This document shows positions 23,899 to 31,453 of a stretch of DNA of 33,181 nt, one piece after another. The notes under the pieces are model-generated. The model saw nothing but the letters and a program-made list of their open reading frames with translations, had not been told where the DNA came from and ran no database searches. The stretch comes from Candidatus Hydrogenedentota bacterium (GTDB lineage Bacteria > Hydrogenedentota > Hydrogenedentia > Hydrogenedentales > SLHB01). Position 1 is the stretch's first letter. Every line of letters begins with the position of its first letter. The stretch is from assembly GCA_020849535.1 (NCBI GenBank), contig JADLGB010000108.1:1-33181 (forward strand), written 5' to 3'. The position numbers were made by a program, and so were the translations under genes.

Positions 23899-26655
23899 CT
23901 ACAACCGGGGAACCCCTCGGTAAATTGTCGCAGCGAACTGGTATTTCCCGCTGGGCACTTCCAGTTCGACCCGGCCAAACCTCTCGGCGACACGGATAGC
24001 CGCATTCGAGGCGAGCGGCGAACCGCCTTCGCTGAGGCTGTCCGCGCCGACAGCGGGAATTTGGACCAGTGCCGTCGTGTTCGCGGGAATCTCCACATCT
24101 AGCGTAAAGGTGTTTCCATCCAACTTCCAGTTCGACACAACGGGCCCGCGGATCGTATCGTACCACGTGTTGGCCCACGTAAGGTCGCCGACCGGGCGCG
24201 GATCGATGATGATGCGACGGAAACCCGGCTGCTCGGGATCGGGCTTGATGCCGCCGACCGCACGCGGGAACCATTCGCCCGCCGCAAGCAAGGTGCTGTG
24301 GATCTGCGAACGGTCGCCGTCCCAACGCTCCCACATGGTGGTGGCACCCTGCTCGCGCATGAAACCCCACCCCGGATACGTCGTCTGGTTCATCATGAGG
24401 AATGCCAGATCGTCGCAACGTTTATCCGTGAGGAGGCGCAGCAGGATCATGGAGCCGTGCATACCCACATCGATGTGTCCGGCATCGGTTTCCGTAATCG
24501 TTCGCGCAAGGTTCAGGAATACGGCTCCCCGCAACGCGTCCGGCGTCACGCCGGACGCGAGCGCGAATGCGAGATAGCCTTGTCCGCCGCCCACGTATGA
24601 ATTGGTGTCGGCCTTGAAGTAGGCTTCGTGCGTGGCCTTGCGGATGTCCTCGGCTTTCCGTGCATAGAGCGCGGCGTCATCCTTCTCGCCAAGCACTCCC
24701 GCCACCTTGCTAAGGTGGTCGTTCACGTAAGCGCAGTAGCAATTGTTGAAGAACGTGCGCTCTTCCTCAGGGGACCACGGACGGCCGTTACCCTGATCAT
24801 GATCCGGCACAACCCAATCGCCGATGAAGCCATAGTTCTCGTGGCCGTAGGGCTTGATGAGATTGTTCTCGGACTTCGAGTCCAGGAAGGCGATGTAGCG
24901 CTTCATCATGTCGTAGTTGTCGCGCAAGACGCGCGTGTCGCCGTAATGCAGGTACATGTCCCACGGCAGCAAGATGCTGATGCCGCCCCAGGCCGGTCCG
25001 CCGCCCGCATCGTGCGGTCTCGGAGCGATGTTGGGGAGATGACCCGTCTCCGGGTCCTGCACATCGCGCCAGTTGCCGAGCCATTTCGTGTAGAGTCCGC
25101 CCACACCGCACGCATAGAGTGCAGTCTTGGTTGTGATCTGGCCGTCGCCGCCGTATCCCAAGCGTTCGCGGTGTGGACAATCGACCGTATCGCCGCCCGC
25201 GCACACGCAGCGGAAGGTGTAGAGAGTCGTGTCGTAGATCCAGTTGAGCAGCGGGTTCGAGCACATGAACGCGCCACGCACCGCGTAGTCGGTTTGCACA
25301 AAGTGGGCGCGCGCGTCCTCACGTGAGGGTGGGCGGCGAAGGCCTTTTACCAGCGCATAGCGGAAGGCATGATAGTTGAAGTGATTGCGGAACGTTTCCA
25401 CCCCGCCGGTGCGTGGGATGTATTCATCCAGCGTCCGGTAATCGACCCATTCACCGGGCTGTTCGCCCGCCCGCTCGACGTATCGGATCGTAACGGGCGC
25501 GCCCGGAGTTCCCTGCACATCCAATTCAAGCATCGCGATCACGTTGCGTCCGAAGTCAAAGAGATACTCGTCCGGCCCCGTCGATTGAACGGAGATGGCA
25601 GAAACAGTCTCGCGCACGCGATCGGGCTCCATCATTGGGGCGCACAGCACGGGCGTAGGCGGCTCCGCGACACGCGCCGGCATCCATGCCGCATCATCAA
25701 AATCCGGCAGAGCCCATCCCGGCAACTCCCTCGAGGCATCGTAACGCTCGCCTTTGAGATTGCCCTTGGTAGTGTCTCCCAATGCCGCGACCGGGCCCTC
25801 GTGTGTCTTCCAGCTCTCGTCGGAATTGACAACCACGGTCTCGCCGGTTTCCAGGGTCACTTCCAACTGCACACTCACAAATGGGCCGCCTGGTATGACC
25901 CCTGGGAAAGACTCGCAATACCAACCGCGCCCCAGCCACGCACCAACGCAGTTCTTCCCTTCCTTGACCGCACCGGTGACATCGTAGGTGACATAATAGG
26001 CGCGCTTATTGAAATCGCTGACCGGGGGACTGCACACGTCGTCGCCGATGCGCTGGCCGTTCACGTGCAGTTCCTCGTAGCCCAGCGCGGCGACATAGGC
26101 CGTGGCGCGAACAGGCTTGTTTTCCAGTGTGAACGTCTTGCGGAACATCGGCATGAAGGCTTCCGGCTGCGCGGGGTCAGCGTAGACACCACCGATCCAC
26201 TTCGCTTGCCAATCACTCGGCGCCAGCATGCCCATGGACCAATGCGCGGCGGGGCTCCACTCCGACACGCCATCGTTCCTGTCCCACGCGCGTACTTTCC
26301 ACCAGTAAGGCGTGCGCGATTGCAGCGCCGCGCCCGCGTAGGCAATCAGTGCGGTTTCGCTGGAAGCGACCTTCCCTGAATCCCAGACATCGCCAACATC
26401 GGCGTCGAGCTTGGCCTGCGAACTCGCCACGAGAATCTGATACGCCGTCTGTCGCTGGGCGCGTTCATCGGAACTCACGGCCCAGGTCAGCCGCGGCGCG
26501 ACTACATCGATTCCAAGAGGATTCTTCAGATACTCGCACGTCAGGCGAGACACGTAGAGCGTGCTGGGAGTGTCCGCGGTTGCTGGTTCTGCCAATACTC
26601 CGGAGCAGACTGCCAGAACCGTGAGAAGTATCAGGTGGTACGTATTGCCAAACAT
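23899..26655 (-). CDS. Alpha-L-rhamnosidase (GH78)
   Basis: A 918-residue exported protein (signal TYHLILLTVLAVCSGVLA) that releases terminal L-rhamnose. Domains in order: an N-terminal fibronectin-like domain (RLTWAVSSDERAQRQTAYQI region), a rhamnosidase N domain (ALGYEELHVNGQRIGDDV), a beta-sandwich (FDFGRNVIAMLELDV), and the (alpha/alpha)6 barrel. The barrel carries DCPHRERLGYGGDGQ near 492-506, in which Glu497 is the usual general acid, and ATTMWERWDGD, which carries a Glu conserved in the family. A C-terminal beta domain follows (GYRRI-type IIDPRPVGDLTWA). The ATG at 26655 has GGGGAGA upstream; a TTG start at 26673 is less likely. A divergent gene shares the promoter region. Confidence 0.93.
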   Translation of the reverse strand: MFGNTYHLILLTVLAVCSGVLAEPATADTPSTLYVSRLTCEYLKNPLGIDVVAPRLTWAVSSDERAQRQTAYQILVASSQAKLDADVGDVWDSGKVASSETALIAYAGAALQSRTPYWWKVRAWDRNDGVSEWSPAAHWSMGMLAPSDWQAKWIGGVYADPAQPEAFMPMFRKTFTLENKPVRATAYVAALGYEELHVNGQRIGDDVCSPPVSDFNKRAYYVTYDVTGAVKEGKNCVGAWLGRGWYCESFPGVIPGGPFVSVQLEVTLETGETVVVNSDESWKTHEGPVAALGDTTKGNLKGERYDASRELPGWALPDFDDAAWMPARVAEPPTPVLCAPMMEPDRVRETVSAISVQSTGPDEYLFDFGRNVIAMLELDVQGTPGAPVTIRYVERAGEQPGEWVDYRTLDEYIPRTGGVETFRNHFNYHAFRYALVKGLRRPPSREDARAHFVQTDYAVRGAFMCSNPLLNWIYDTTLYTFRCVCAGGDTVDCPHRERLGYGGDGQITTKTALYACGVGGLYTKWLGNWRDVQDPETGHLPNIAPRPHDAGGGPAWGGISILLPWDMYLHYGDTRVLRDNYDMMKRYIAFLDSKSENNLIKPYGHENYGFIGDWVVPDHDQGNGRPWSPEEERTFFNNCYCAYVNDHLSKVAGVLGEKDDAALYARKAEDIRKATHEAYFKADTNSYVGGGQGYLAFALASGVTPDALRGAVFLNLARTITETDAGHIDVGMHGSMILLRLLTDKRCDDLAFLMMNQTTYPGWGFMREQGATTMWERWDGDRSQIHSTLLAAGEWFPRAVGGIKPDPEQPGFRRIIIDPRPVGDLTWANTWYDTIRGPVVSNWKLDGNTFTLDVEIPANTTALVQIPAVGADSLSEGGSPLASNAAIRVAERFGRVELEVPSGKYQFAATIYRGVPRL

Positions 26656-26688
26656 GTCTAGAGGTCTCCCCAAATTGAGTGAAAGGCT

Positions 26689-26717
26689 ATTCTGTCAGAA
26701 AGCAGACCTTCAGACAA
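26689..26717 (-). promoter_or_regulatory. Candidate promoter for the rhamnosidase gene
   Basis: Read on the minus strand: TTGTCT (26717-26712), 17-nt spacer, CAGAAT (26694-26689). The same CAGAAT -10 box is used by the divergent plus-strand candidate, with the same 17-nt spacing. Confidence 0.45.
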
Positions 26718-26737
26718 CGGAGGGATTCCAGTCAGGG

Positions 26738-26753
26738 CAGTTCACATGAACTG
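26738..26753. promoter_or_regulatory. 16-bp perfect palindrome, possible shared operator
   Basis: CAGTTCACATGAACTG is two 7-bp arms around CA. It lies 3 nt before the plus-strand -35 box and about 20 bp upstream of the minus-strand -35 box, so one regulator could act on both divergent promoters. Confidence 0.4.
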
Positions 26754-26756
26754 TTC

Positions 26757-26785
26757 TTGACAAGCCGCCGCAATACCTACAGAAT
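26757..26785 (+). promoter_or_regulatory. Candidate promoter for the diiron metallo-beta-lactamase-fold gene
   Basis: Perfect TTGACA (26757-26762), 17-nt spacer, CAGAAT (26780-26785; four of six). It lies about 47 bp before the ATG. Confidence 0.5.
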
Positions 26786-26831
26786 CGGCTCCCTGGTGTA
26801 ATCGCTGCAAGCAACGCGGGAGAACCATGCC

Positions 26832-27554
26832 ATGGCCATCATCACTGAAATTGCCCCGGACGTCTATCGCATCTCGATCCACAACGAGCAGATCAGTCTG
26901 CAATTCAATCACTTCCTCATCTTGGACGACGAGCCGATGCTCTATCACACGGGACTGCGGGCGCACTTCGCGGAACTGAGCGACGCGGTGAAGCGGTTGC
27001 TTGCGCCCAAGGAAATCCACTGGATCGGATGGAGCCATTTCGAATCGGATGAATGTGGCGCGCTGAACGAATGGCTGGTCACGGTCCCCTCCGCGCAACC
27101 CATTTGCGGGGCGCTCGCGGCCGCCGTCAACGTGAATGACTTCGCGGCGCGCCCGCCTCGTGTCCTGCAGGATGGAGAAACCTTCGCAACCGGCAAGCGC
27201 CGGTTTCGATATGTTTCCACCGCACACGTCCCGCATGGGTGGGATGCCGGCGTGATGTTTGAAGAAACGGACCGCACGCTGCTCTGTTCCGATTTGTTTA
27301 CCCATTTCGGTGTGGTCGAGCCGCTTACCGAACATGATATTGTCGGCCGCGCCCGCGAGTCGCTCGAAAACATGCAGCGATCACCGTTCGCCAATTACAT
27401 CCCCTACAACGAGAACACGGGGAGAATCATGGAGTCACTTGCTAACCTTGACCCCAAGCTGCTGGCTGTAATGCACGGTTCCAGCTTTCGCGGCGATTGT
27501 GCCCAAGCTCTGCGCGATTTCGACCAGACGATGCGCGAGGTGCTGACTCCGTAA
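26832..27554 (+). CDS. Diiron metallo-beta-lactamase-fold protein, flavodiiron-like, no flavodoxin domain
   Basis: A 240-residue cytoplasmic protein (no signal peptide) equal to the N-terminal domain of flavodiiron proteins. Ligands fall in order and with family spacing: His69-x-Glu71-x-Asp73 (WSHFESDE), His135 in TAHVPHGWDAG, Asp154 (CSDLFTHFG) and His215 (VMHGSS). Distances 135 to 154 and 154 to 215 (19 and 61) match those of characterised flavodiiron enzymes. Those enzymes reduce O2 or NO using an FMN domain, which is absent here, so this stand-alone form must receive electrons from another protein or act as an oxygen-binding sensor. The usual HxExDH has Glu in place of the last His. GGGAGA lies about 10 nt before the ATG. 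It is divergent from the rhamnosidase gene. Confidence 0.8.
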   Translation: MAIITEIAPDVYRISIHNEQISLQFNHFLILDDEPMLYHTGLRAHFAELSDAVKRLLAPKEIHWIGWSHFESDECGALNEWLVTVPSAQPICGALAAAVNVNDFAARPPRVLQDGETFATGKRRFRYVSTAHVPHGWDAGVMFEETDRTLLCSDLFTHFGVVEPLTEHDIVGRARESLENMQRSPFANYIPYNENTGRIMESLANLDPKLLAVMHGSSFRGDCAQALRDFDQTMREVLTP

Positions 27555-27586
27555 CGGATAGGCGTCGGCAGACGAACCATACCCGT

Positions 27587-29020
27587 CTACTGCTCCGGAG
27601 ACGTATGCGACCCATGAGATGAATGCGCTCCTATGTATTCTTCCCAGGATTGCCGCCACGGCACGGGCGAGAAGCGATCGGCAAAAACGTGACGCTGCGG
27701 GCCCAGATGATAGACATCGCGCATCAGGCGCTCGCGGGTTGCCCAGAACGCATCCACGGCGGCAAGCCGCGTATCGGTCCATTCGGTTTCCGCGACGATC
27801 GTCGCATTGAGCTTCATAAGTTCCAGTTTCAACCGCCACTGTTCCAATCGCCAGTTGTCCGACACTGCCGCGGCACCTAACTTCTGGAAATCCGCGTCGG
27901 CAGCGGAGGTGTCCACCGCATACGGCTTGCCCCACGGTCGAAGCCACGCGGCCCACGCTTCAGGCTGGCCTTCTCTGCCGTCCAAGTACTTCGCTGAATA
28001 CCCGCGCAGCACCGTGTCGGTTTCGGCAAAGCTGTGCGTGGACAAACCCGCCAGAAGGGCCTTGTTCACGTCGTCGTACACGCCTTCGGAATAGGCCATC
28101 CAGCCGGTGCAGCCTTGCTGCTCCAGCGCGGCAATGGTGCGCTCCAGGCGGTCCGCCGCGATGACGGGCCCGAGATGGGCATACACATCCTTCGGGCTAG
28201 CCTCTTCGGCGTAGCCAATGTGCACGAAGGCCTGGCGCGCGCACCCCTCGGGTAGGAGAACGTCCGCGACGGAGTCCTTACCGTAGGGTATGTGCAGGGC
28301 CATGCTCTTGGCCCAGCCCGGCGCTTCCGCGTTTGCCCACTCGGCGAACTGCCGGTGCTCTTCTTCGGTCCACCACCAGCCGATGAATCGCATCTGGACT
28401 CCGGGATGGTACTGCTCCGCAATCGCATGGATCTCCCTGGAAAGCTTCGCGAAGGTGAGGATCCACGGCTGACAGGTCTCGCAGGCACAGCCGCCGTAGT
28501 CGTAGGGCGCGGCCGATATGGCACGAAGGTGAATGCCTGCCCTTGCGAGGTCTTCGAACCAGTTCATGTAGTTCTTGAGGATCACGCTCCGGCCCGCGGC
28601 GGTCGAAGGACATACCAGTTGACCGAAGATTCGCTCCGCCTTCTTCGCGGCCACGTCCGGCAGGCACTGGTCCAGAAACACATGGTTTGGCGTGATGACA
28701 AGCACGCACGGGAGGCCGAGTGACTGCGCGACCAGGAAATTGCGCTTCTTCGCATCCCACAGCGCCTTTCCCATGTTGTAGTGTGGGTCCACGAAGGGGT
28801 CCGCGCAGTCGATGGTGTCAAACCAGTCCGCGTACTCGTTGAATCCCCAGTCGCGCCATTCGGTCAGCAACGCGCGGTACTCGCGCTCGCCAAGACACTC
28901 ATAGCTGTTGCCGAAATGCCCGGGCGCGTATAGCGTACGCGTGGCCAGCGGCACGCCAGGGTCATCCGCCTGCGCCAAAACCGCGGCTAAAGCTAGAATG
29001 GTAAGCGCCCATCGTTTCAT
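27587..29020 (-). CDS. Secreted TIM-barrel protein, glycoside-hydrolase-like, unclassified
   Basis: A 477-residue protein with a signal peptide (MKRWALTILALAAVLAQA). The body reads as a TIM barrel: WGFNEYADWFD, LPCVLVITPNH, LRAISAAPYDYGGCACETC (Cys178, Cys180, Cys183), VQMRFIGWWWTEEE and GWMAYSEGVYDDVNKAL (307-322). The Cys-x-Cys-x-x-Cys after an Asp-Tyr-Gly-Gly resembles the Cys clusters in GH20/GH67-related barrels, and the YSEGVYDDVNK block matches one in the larger protein at 16030-18546, so the two are likely related. The C-terminus is helical (KLELMKLNATIVAETEWTD region) and may contact substrate. The ATG has AGAGGGG about 10 nt upstream. Activity and substrate are unknown. It converges on the diiron gene, 32 bp away. 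Confidence 0.65.
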   Translation of the reverse strand: MKRWALTILALAAVLAQADDPGVPLATRTLYAPGHFGNSYECLGEREYRALLTEWRDWGFNEYADWFDTIDCADPFVDPHYNMGKALWDAKKRNFLVAQSLGLPCVLVITPNHVFLDQCLPDVAAKKAERIFGQLVCPSTAAGRSVILKNYMNWFEDLARAGIHLRAISAAPYDYGGCACETCQPWILTFAKLSREIHAIAEQYHPGVQMRFIGWWWTEEEHRQFAEWANAEAPGWAKSMALHIPYGKDSVADVLLPEGCARQAFVHIGYAEEASPKDVYAHLGPVIAADRLERTIAALEQQGCTGWMAYSEGVYDDVNKALLAGLSTHSFAETDTVLRGYSAKYLDGREGQPEAWAAWLRPWGKPYAVDTSAADADFQKLGAAAVSDNWRLEQWRLKLELMKLNATIVAETEWTDTRLAAVDAFWATRERLMRDVYHLGPQRHVFADRFSPVPWRQSWEEYIGAHSSHGSHTSPEQ

Positions 29021-29088
29021 GTGCCTAAACCCCTCTTTCGGTTATATGGACAGTGGCGTACGCGCCGTCACATCATCTTCCCTCCGGA

Positions 29089-29117
29089 AATATGAATCAG
29101 GACAGATGCCAGGTCAA
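29089..29117 (-). promoter_or_regulatory. Candidate promoter for the TIM-barrel gene
   Basis: Read on the minus strand: TTGACC (29117-29112), 17-nt spacer, CATATT (29094-29089). The -35 matches five of six; the -10 matches four of six. It lies about 70 bp before the ATG at 29020. Confidence 0.4.
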
Positions 29118-29181
29118 GGCCAATCCCGCTTGACATGCGTTGACATCCCACCGTGATGATCGAGCGAGGTAATGCCACTGA

Positions 29182-29321
29182 GTAGGGCGGGATTTGTTCC
29201 CGCCCTCTTGCTTTACCATTCAAGAACAAGGTGTATACAGAGATGGCCTTGAACAGGCGTGATGCCGTTACTGGCCGCGAAGTGGACTAGCTCAAGAGGG
29301 CGGGATCAAATCCCGCCCTAC
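29182..29321. repeat. REPIN-like element: two inverted REP palindromes
   Basis: Two 29-nt palindromes, at 29182-29210 and 29293-29321, are inverted copies of one another with one mismatch and are separated by 82 bp. Each has an AGGGCGGGA/TCCCGCCCT stem with a 3-5 nt loop and begins, reading inward from outside, with GTAG. A GTAG tetranucleotide next to a GC-rich hairpin in an inverted pair is the standard architecture of REPINs mobilised by RAYT (Y1 HUH) transposases. No such transposase is in the window. Confidence 0.75.
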
Positions 29322-29472
29322 ATAATGCGTCCATTGTGGATTCCGTGTGAGGCCGTACCGTCGCGCGAGGGAAATTGCGGAAATGCTCGTTGACTTATGG
29401 GTGCGGCATCCTCCATCGTCAGTATCCATAGCCGGGCGTGGCGGGAAACCTCACAGGAAGGAGTAGTGGCGC

Positions 29473-31242
29473 GTGGACCGGTACAACAGCATTCGAGAGA
29501 GTTGCTTTGTCGCTATCCTTCTTGCGAGTTTTGTCACCGCGTTCTGTGGACAGGCGCACGCTGATGCACAGGCGCCGCAAGGTATGGTTTTTCTCCAACA
29601 CTGCGACCCACGGTTTCGCGAAGGGCTGCGGCGTCACGGCCTGCTCGAAGGGGCTGGATACCGCCTGCACAATACGGGGTATGACGTTCATCGTTTCAGC
29701 GAGCGGTGGTCCGGATCGCCGCTCATTGCCGAGGCAAGGGACTCTGGACAGCTATACTACCTCGACCGGCTCAGCGGCGGCATGCCTTATCAGTCGCTGG
29801 ACGGAATCACGGAGATCGCCGAATCCCTGAAGGACGATCCAAGGTTCCTAGGGTACCAGGTGCACGAGTGGGGCAACTCGCCGATCCACGATTACGAGCG
29901 CATCCACAAGAACATCCTCGACAAGGGACAGCCATTTGATGCGGAGCACTTCGCGTCACTTGAAGGCCGCGTGGAAGCGCCCTATTACTCCGGGGGCGAC
30001 TACGGCTTCTACAAAGACGTCTACGCGGAACTCTCTACTCTTGAAGACGTCGAGCAGTATTTGGAGCGATACTTTAAGAAGATGGTGGACATGACCTCGG
30101 GGCAAGTCATGTCGGTCACGGGATTCGGCCAGCTTTATCACGCTGCGTTCCGCCTGGGCGCGAAAAACGTAATGCCGGAGATCGGCAATCAAGTGCCCTT
30201 GTCGGCGCTGCAAATTGCCTTCGCGCGCGGCGCCGCGCGGGAGTACGCAAAACCCTTTGGCGTGTACTACGAGCCCTGGGGAGGTTCTCCGATGGGGTGC
30301 GTCTGCGCGTTGCCATTCTCGCCGTGGTTCCCGGATCATGCGCAGCTCGCGAAGGTGATGGACGGGTACAATGTCGGCCGTGAATTCGGGAGCAGCCGTT
30401 CCTTGCAGCGCCGCCTACTGTACTTCAGTTGGCTTTCCGGCGCCGCGTTCTATGCCGAGGAATGGGGCGCGGAGAACTACTTCGGAAACTGGGAGGACTA
30501 CCCACTCGCGAAGTACGGCGCAATCGTGAAGGAGTTCGATGCGATCAACCGCCGCTTCTCGCGACCAGAACCCATTGTGCCCGCGGCGATCGTGATGCCG
30601 CCGGACACCTTCGGCGTCGATATCCGCTACATCGCGGGCAGCGCGGAAAAGCTGTGGCGCCTGGCGCCGCCGGATGACTTTCACATGCAGCTCCGGGCGT
30701 TTGCTTCGCGGTTGTACGCGACGCAGCCGACGCGTTCCGGCAGCGACGCGCACAACCTCACGCCCTCCCCGTGGATTGGGTGTTTTGATGTGCTGTCTTC
30801 GGATGCCCCAAGCGACGTGGTAAGCAAGTACCGCATGCTCGTCCAATTCAACGCGGAGCAAGCCACCGGCAACGAACGCGCGTTCGTGTACGACGGCGCG
30901 CCCGCCTGTGCGGACGCGTGTATCGCCAGACTCAAACCGCTTCTCACCTACCACGTGGACGGTCAGGTCGGGACCGCCCACGCCCGCAGCGATGGGCGCT
31001 ACCTGCTCGGCGTGTTCAACAACCTCGGCATCACAAAGACCGCGGCCGGCGGCGAAGTCGCCGACCCCGCCGCGACGCAAGACGTAGTCGTATCGGGACC
31101 CTGCGACGGTGTCGAGACCCTCATCGGCGGCGCCCATGTCGTGACCACAGAGCCGGACAAGATTCGCCTGAAACTCCCTGCCGGCCAGCTTGCCGTCCTG
31201 ACTTTTCCGGACCCTGCGGACGCACGTGCCGGTGGGCGCTAA
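29473..31242 (+). CDS. Secreted TIM-barrel hydrolase-like protein, unclassified
   Basis: A 589-residue protein starting at a GTG with AGGAAGGAG upstream. It has a signal peptide (ESCFVAILLASFVTAFCGQAHA; cleavage after the Ala). The middle reads as a barrel with acidic strand ends: GYQVHEWGNSP, APYYSGGDYGFY, PFGVYYEPWGGSP and GAAFYAEEWGAENYF. The last two carry Glu residues that could be catalytic, as in retaining glycosidases with two Glu residues. The C-terminus (about 500-575) is a beta-sandwich-like domain (GRYLLGVFNNLGI, IRLKLPAGQLAVLTF) of the type that ends many GH barrels. I cannot assign a family. It is followed by a Gfo/Idh/MocA protein gene with its own promoter candidate. Confidence 0.65.
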   Translation: MDRYNSIRESCFVAILLASFVTAFCGQAHADAQAPQGMVFLQHCDPRFREGLRRHGLLEGAGYRLHNTGYDVHRFSERWSGSPLIAEARDSGQLYYLDRLSGGMPYQSLDGITEIAESLKDDPRFLGYQVHEWGNSPIHDYERIHKNILDKGQPFDAEHFASLEGRVEAPYYSGGDYGFYKDVYAELSTLEDVEQYLERYFKKMVDMTSGQVMSVTGFGQLYHAAFRLGAKNVMPEIGNQVPLSALQIAFARGAAREYAKPFGVYYEPWGGSPMGCVCALPFSPWFPDHAQLAKVMDGYNVGREFGSSRSLQRRLLYFSWLSGAAFYAEEWGAENYFGNWEDYPLAKYGAIVKEFDAINRRFSRPEPIVPAAIVMPPDTFGVDIRYIAGSAEKLWRLAPPDDFHMQLRAFASRLYATQPTRSGSDAHNLTPSPWIGCFDVLSSDAPSDVVSKYRMLVQFNAEQATGNERAFVYDGAPACADACIARLKPLLTYHVDGQVGTAHARSDGRYLLGVFNNLGITKTAAGGEVADPAATQDVVVSGPCDGVETLIGGAHVVTTEPDKIRLKLPAGQLAVLTFPDPADARAGGR

Positions 31243-31254
31243 CCCACAGCCAGA

Positions 31255-31283
31255 TTGACCACGTCCGGGGAATGCGCTATTCT
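31255..31283 (+). promoter_or_regulatory. Promoter candidate for the Gfo/Idh/MocA gene
   Basis: TTGACC (31255-31260), 17-nt spacer, TATTCT (31278-31283). It starts 12 bp after the preceding stop codon and would give a leader of about 165 nt. The leader contains an imperfect hairpin (GCCTTGGG near 31382 with CCCCAGGC near 31430) just before the ribosome site. Confidence 0.5.
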
Positions 31284-31453
31284 GCCGCGCGGAGTTTGTC
31301 TTCACTTAGAACTCAATTGGGACTTGCGCCGATACTCAGATAGCCGCTTTGCGACAGCGTGTGCCAGGGTGTGGCGCCGGGCCTTGGGATGGGGAGGGGA
31401 CCCGTCCAGCCTGTCAGTGGTGAAAGCCCCAGGCAAAGAAAGGTTACCGCACG

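Larger units (their letters stand above)
29021..29472. other. 452-bp divergent intergenic region
   Basis: This gap separates the minus-strand TIM-barrel gene from the plus-strand hydrolase-like gene. It contains a candidate minus-strand promoter (29089-29117), two TTGACAT heptamers 10 bp apart (about 29130-29147) with no good -10, and a REPIN-like inverted repeat pair (29182-29321). I see no coding sequence in it. Confidence 0.6.

Noticed and set aside
25369..26379. 336-codon plus-strand frame inside the rhamnosidase gene
   Set aside because: Lies fully opposite a well-conserved GH78 sequence and has no recognisable domain.
31284..31453. Possible riboswitch in the Gfo/Idh/MocA leader
   Set aside because: Only an imperfect hairpin is visible; no cobalamin-type or other consensus could be matched by eye.
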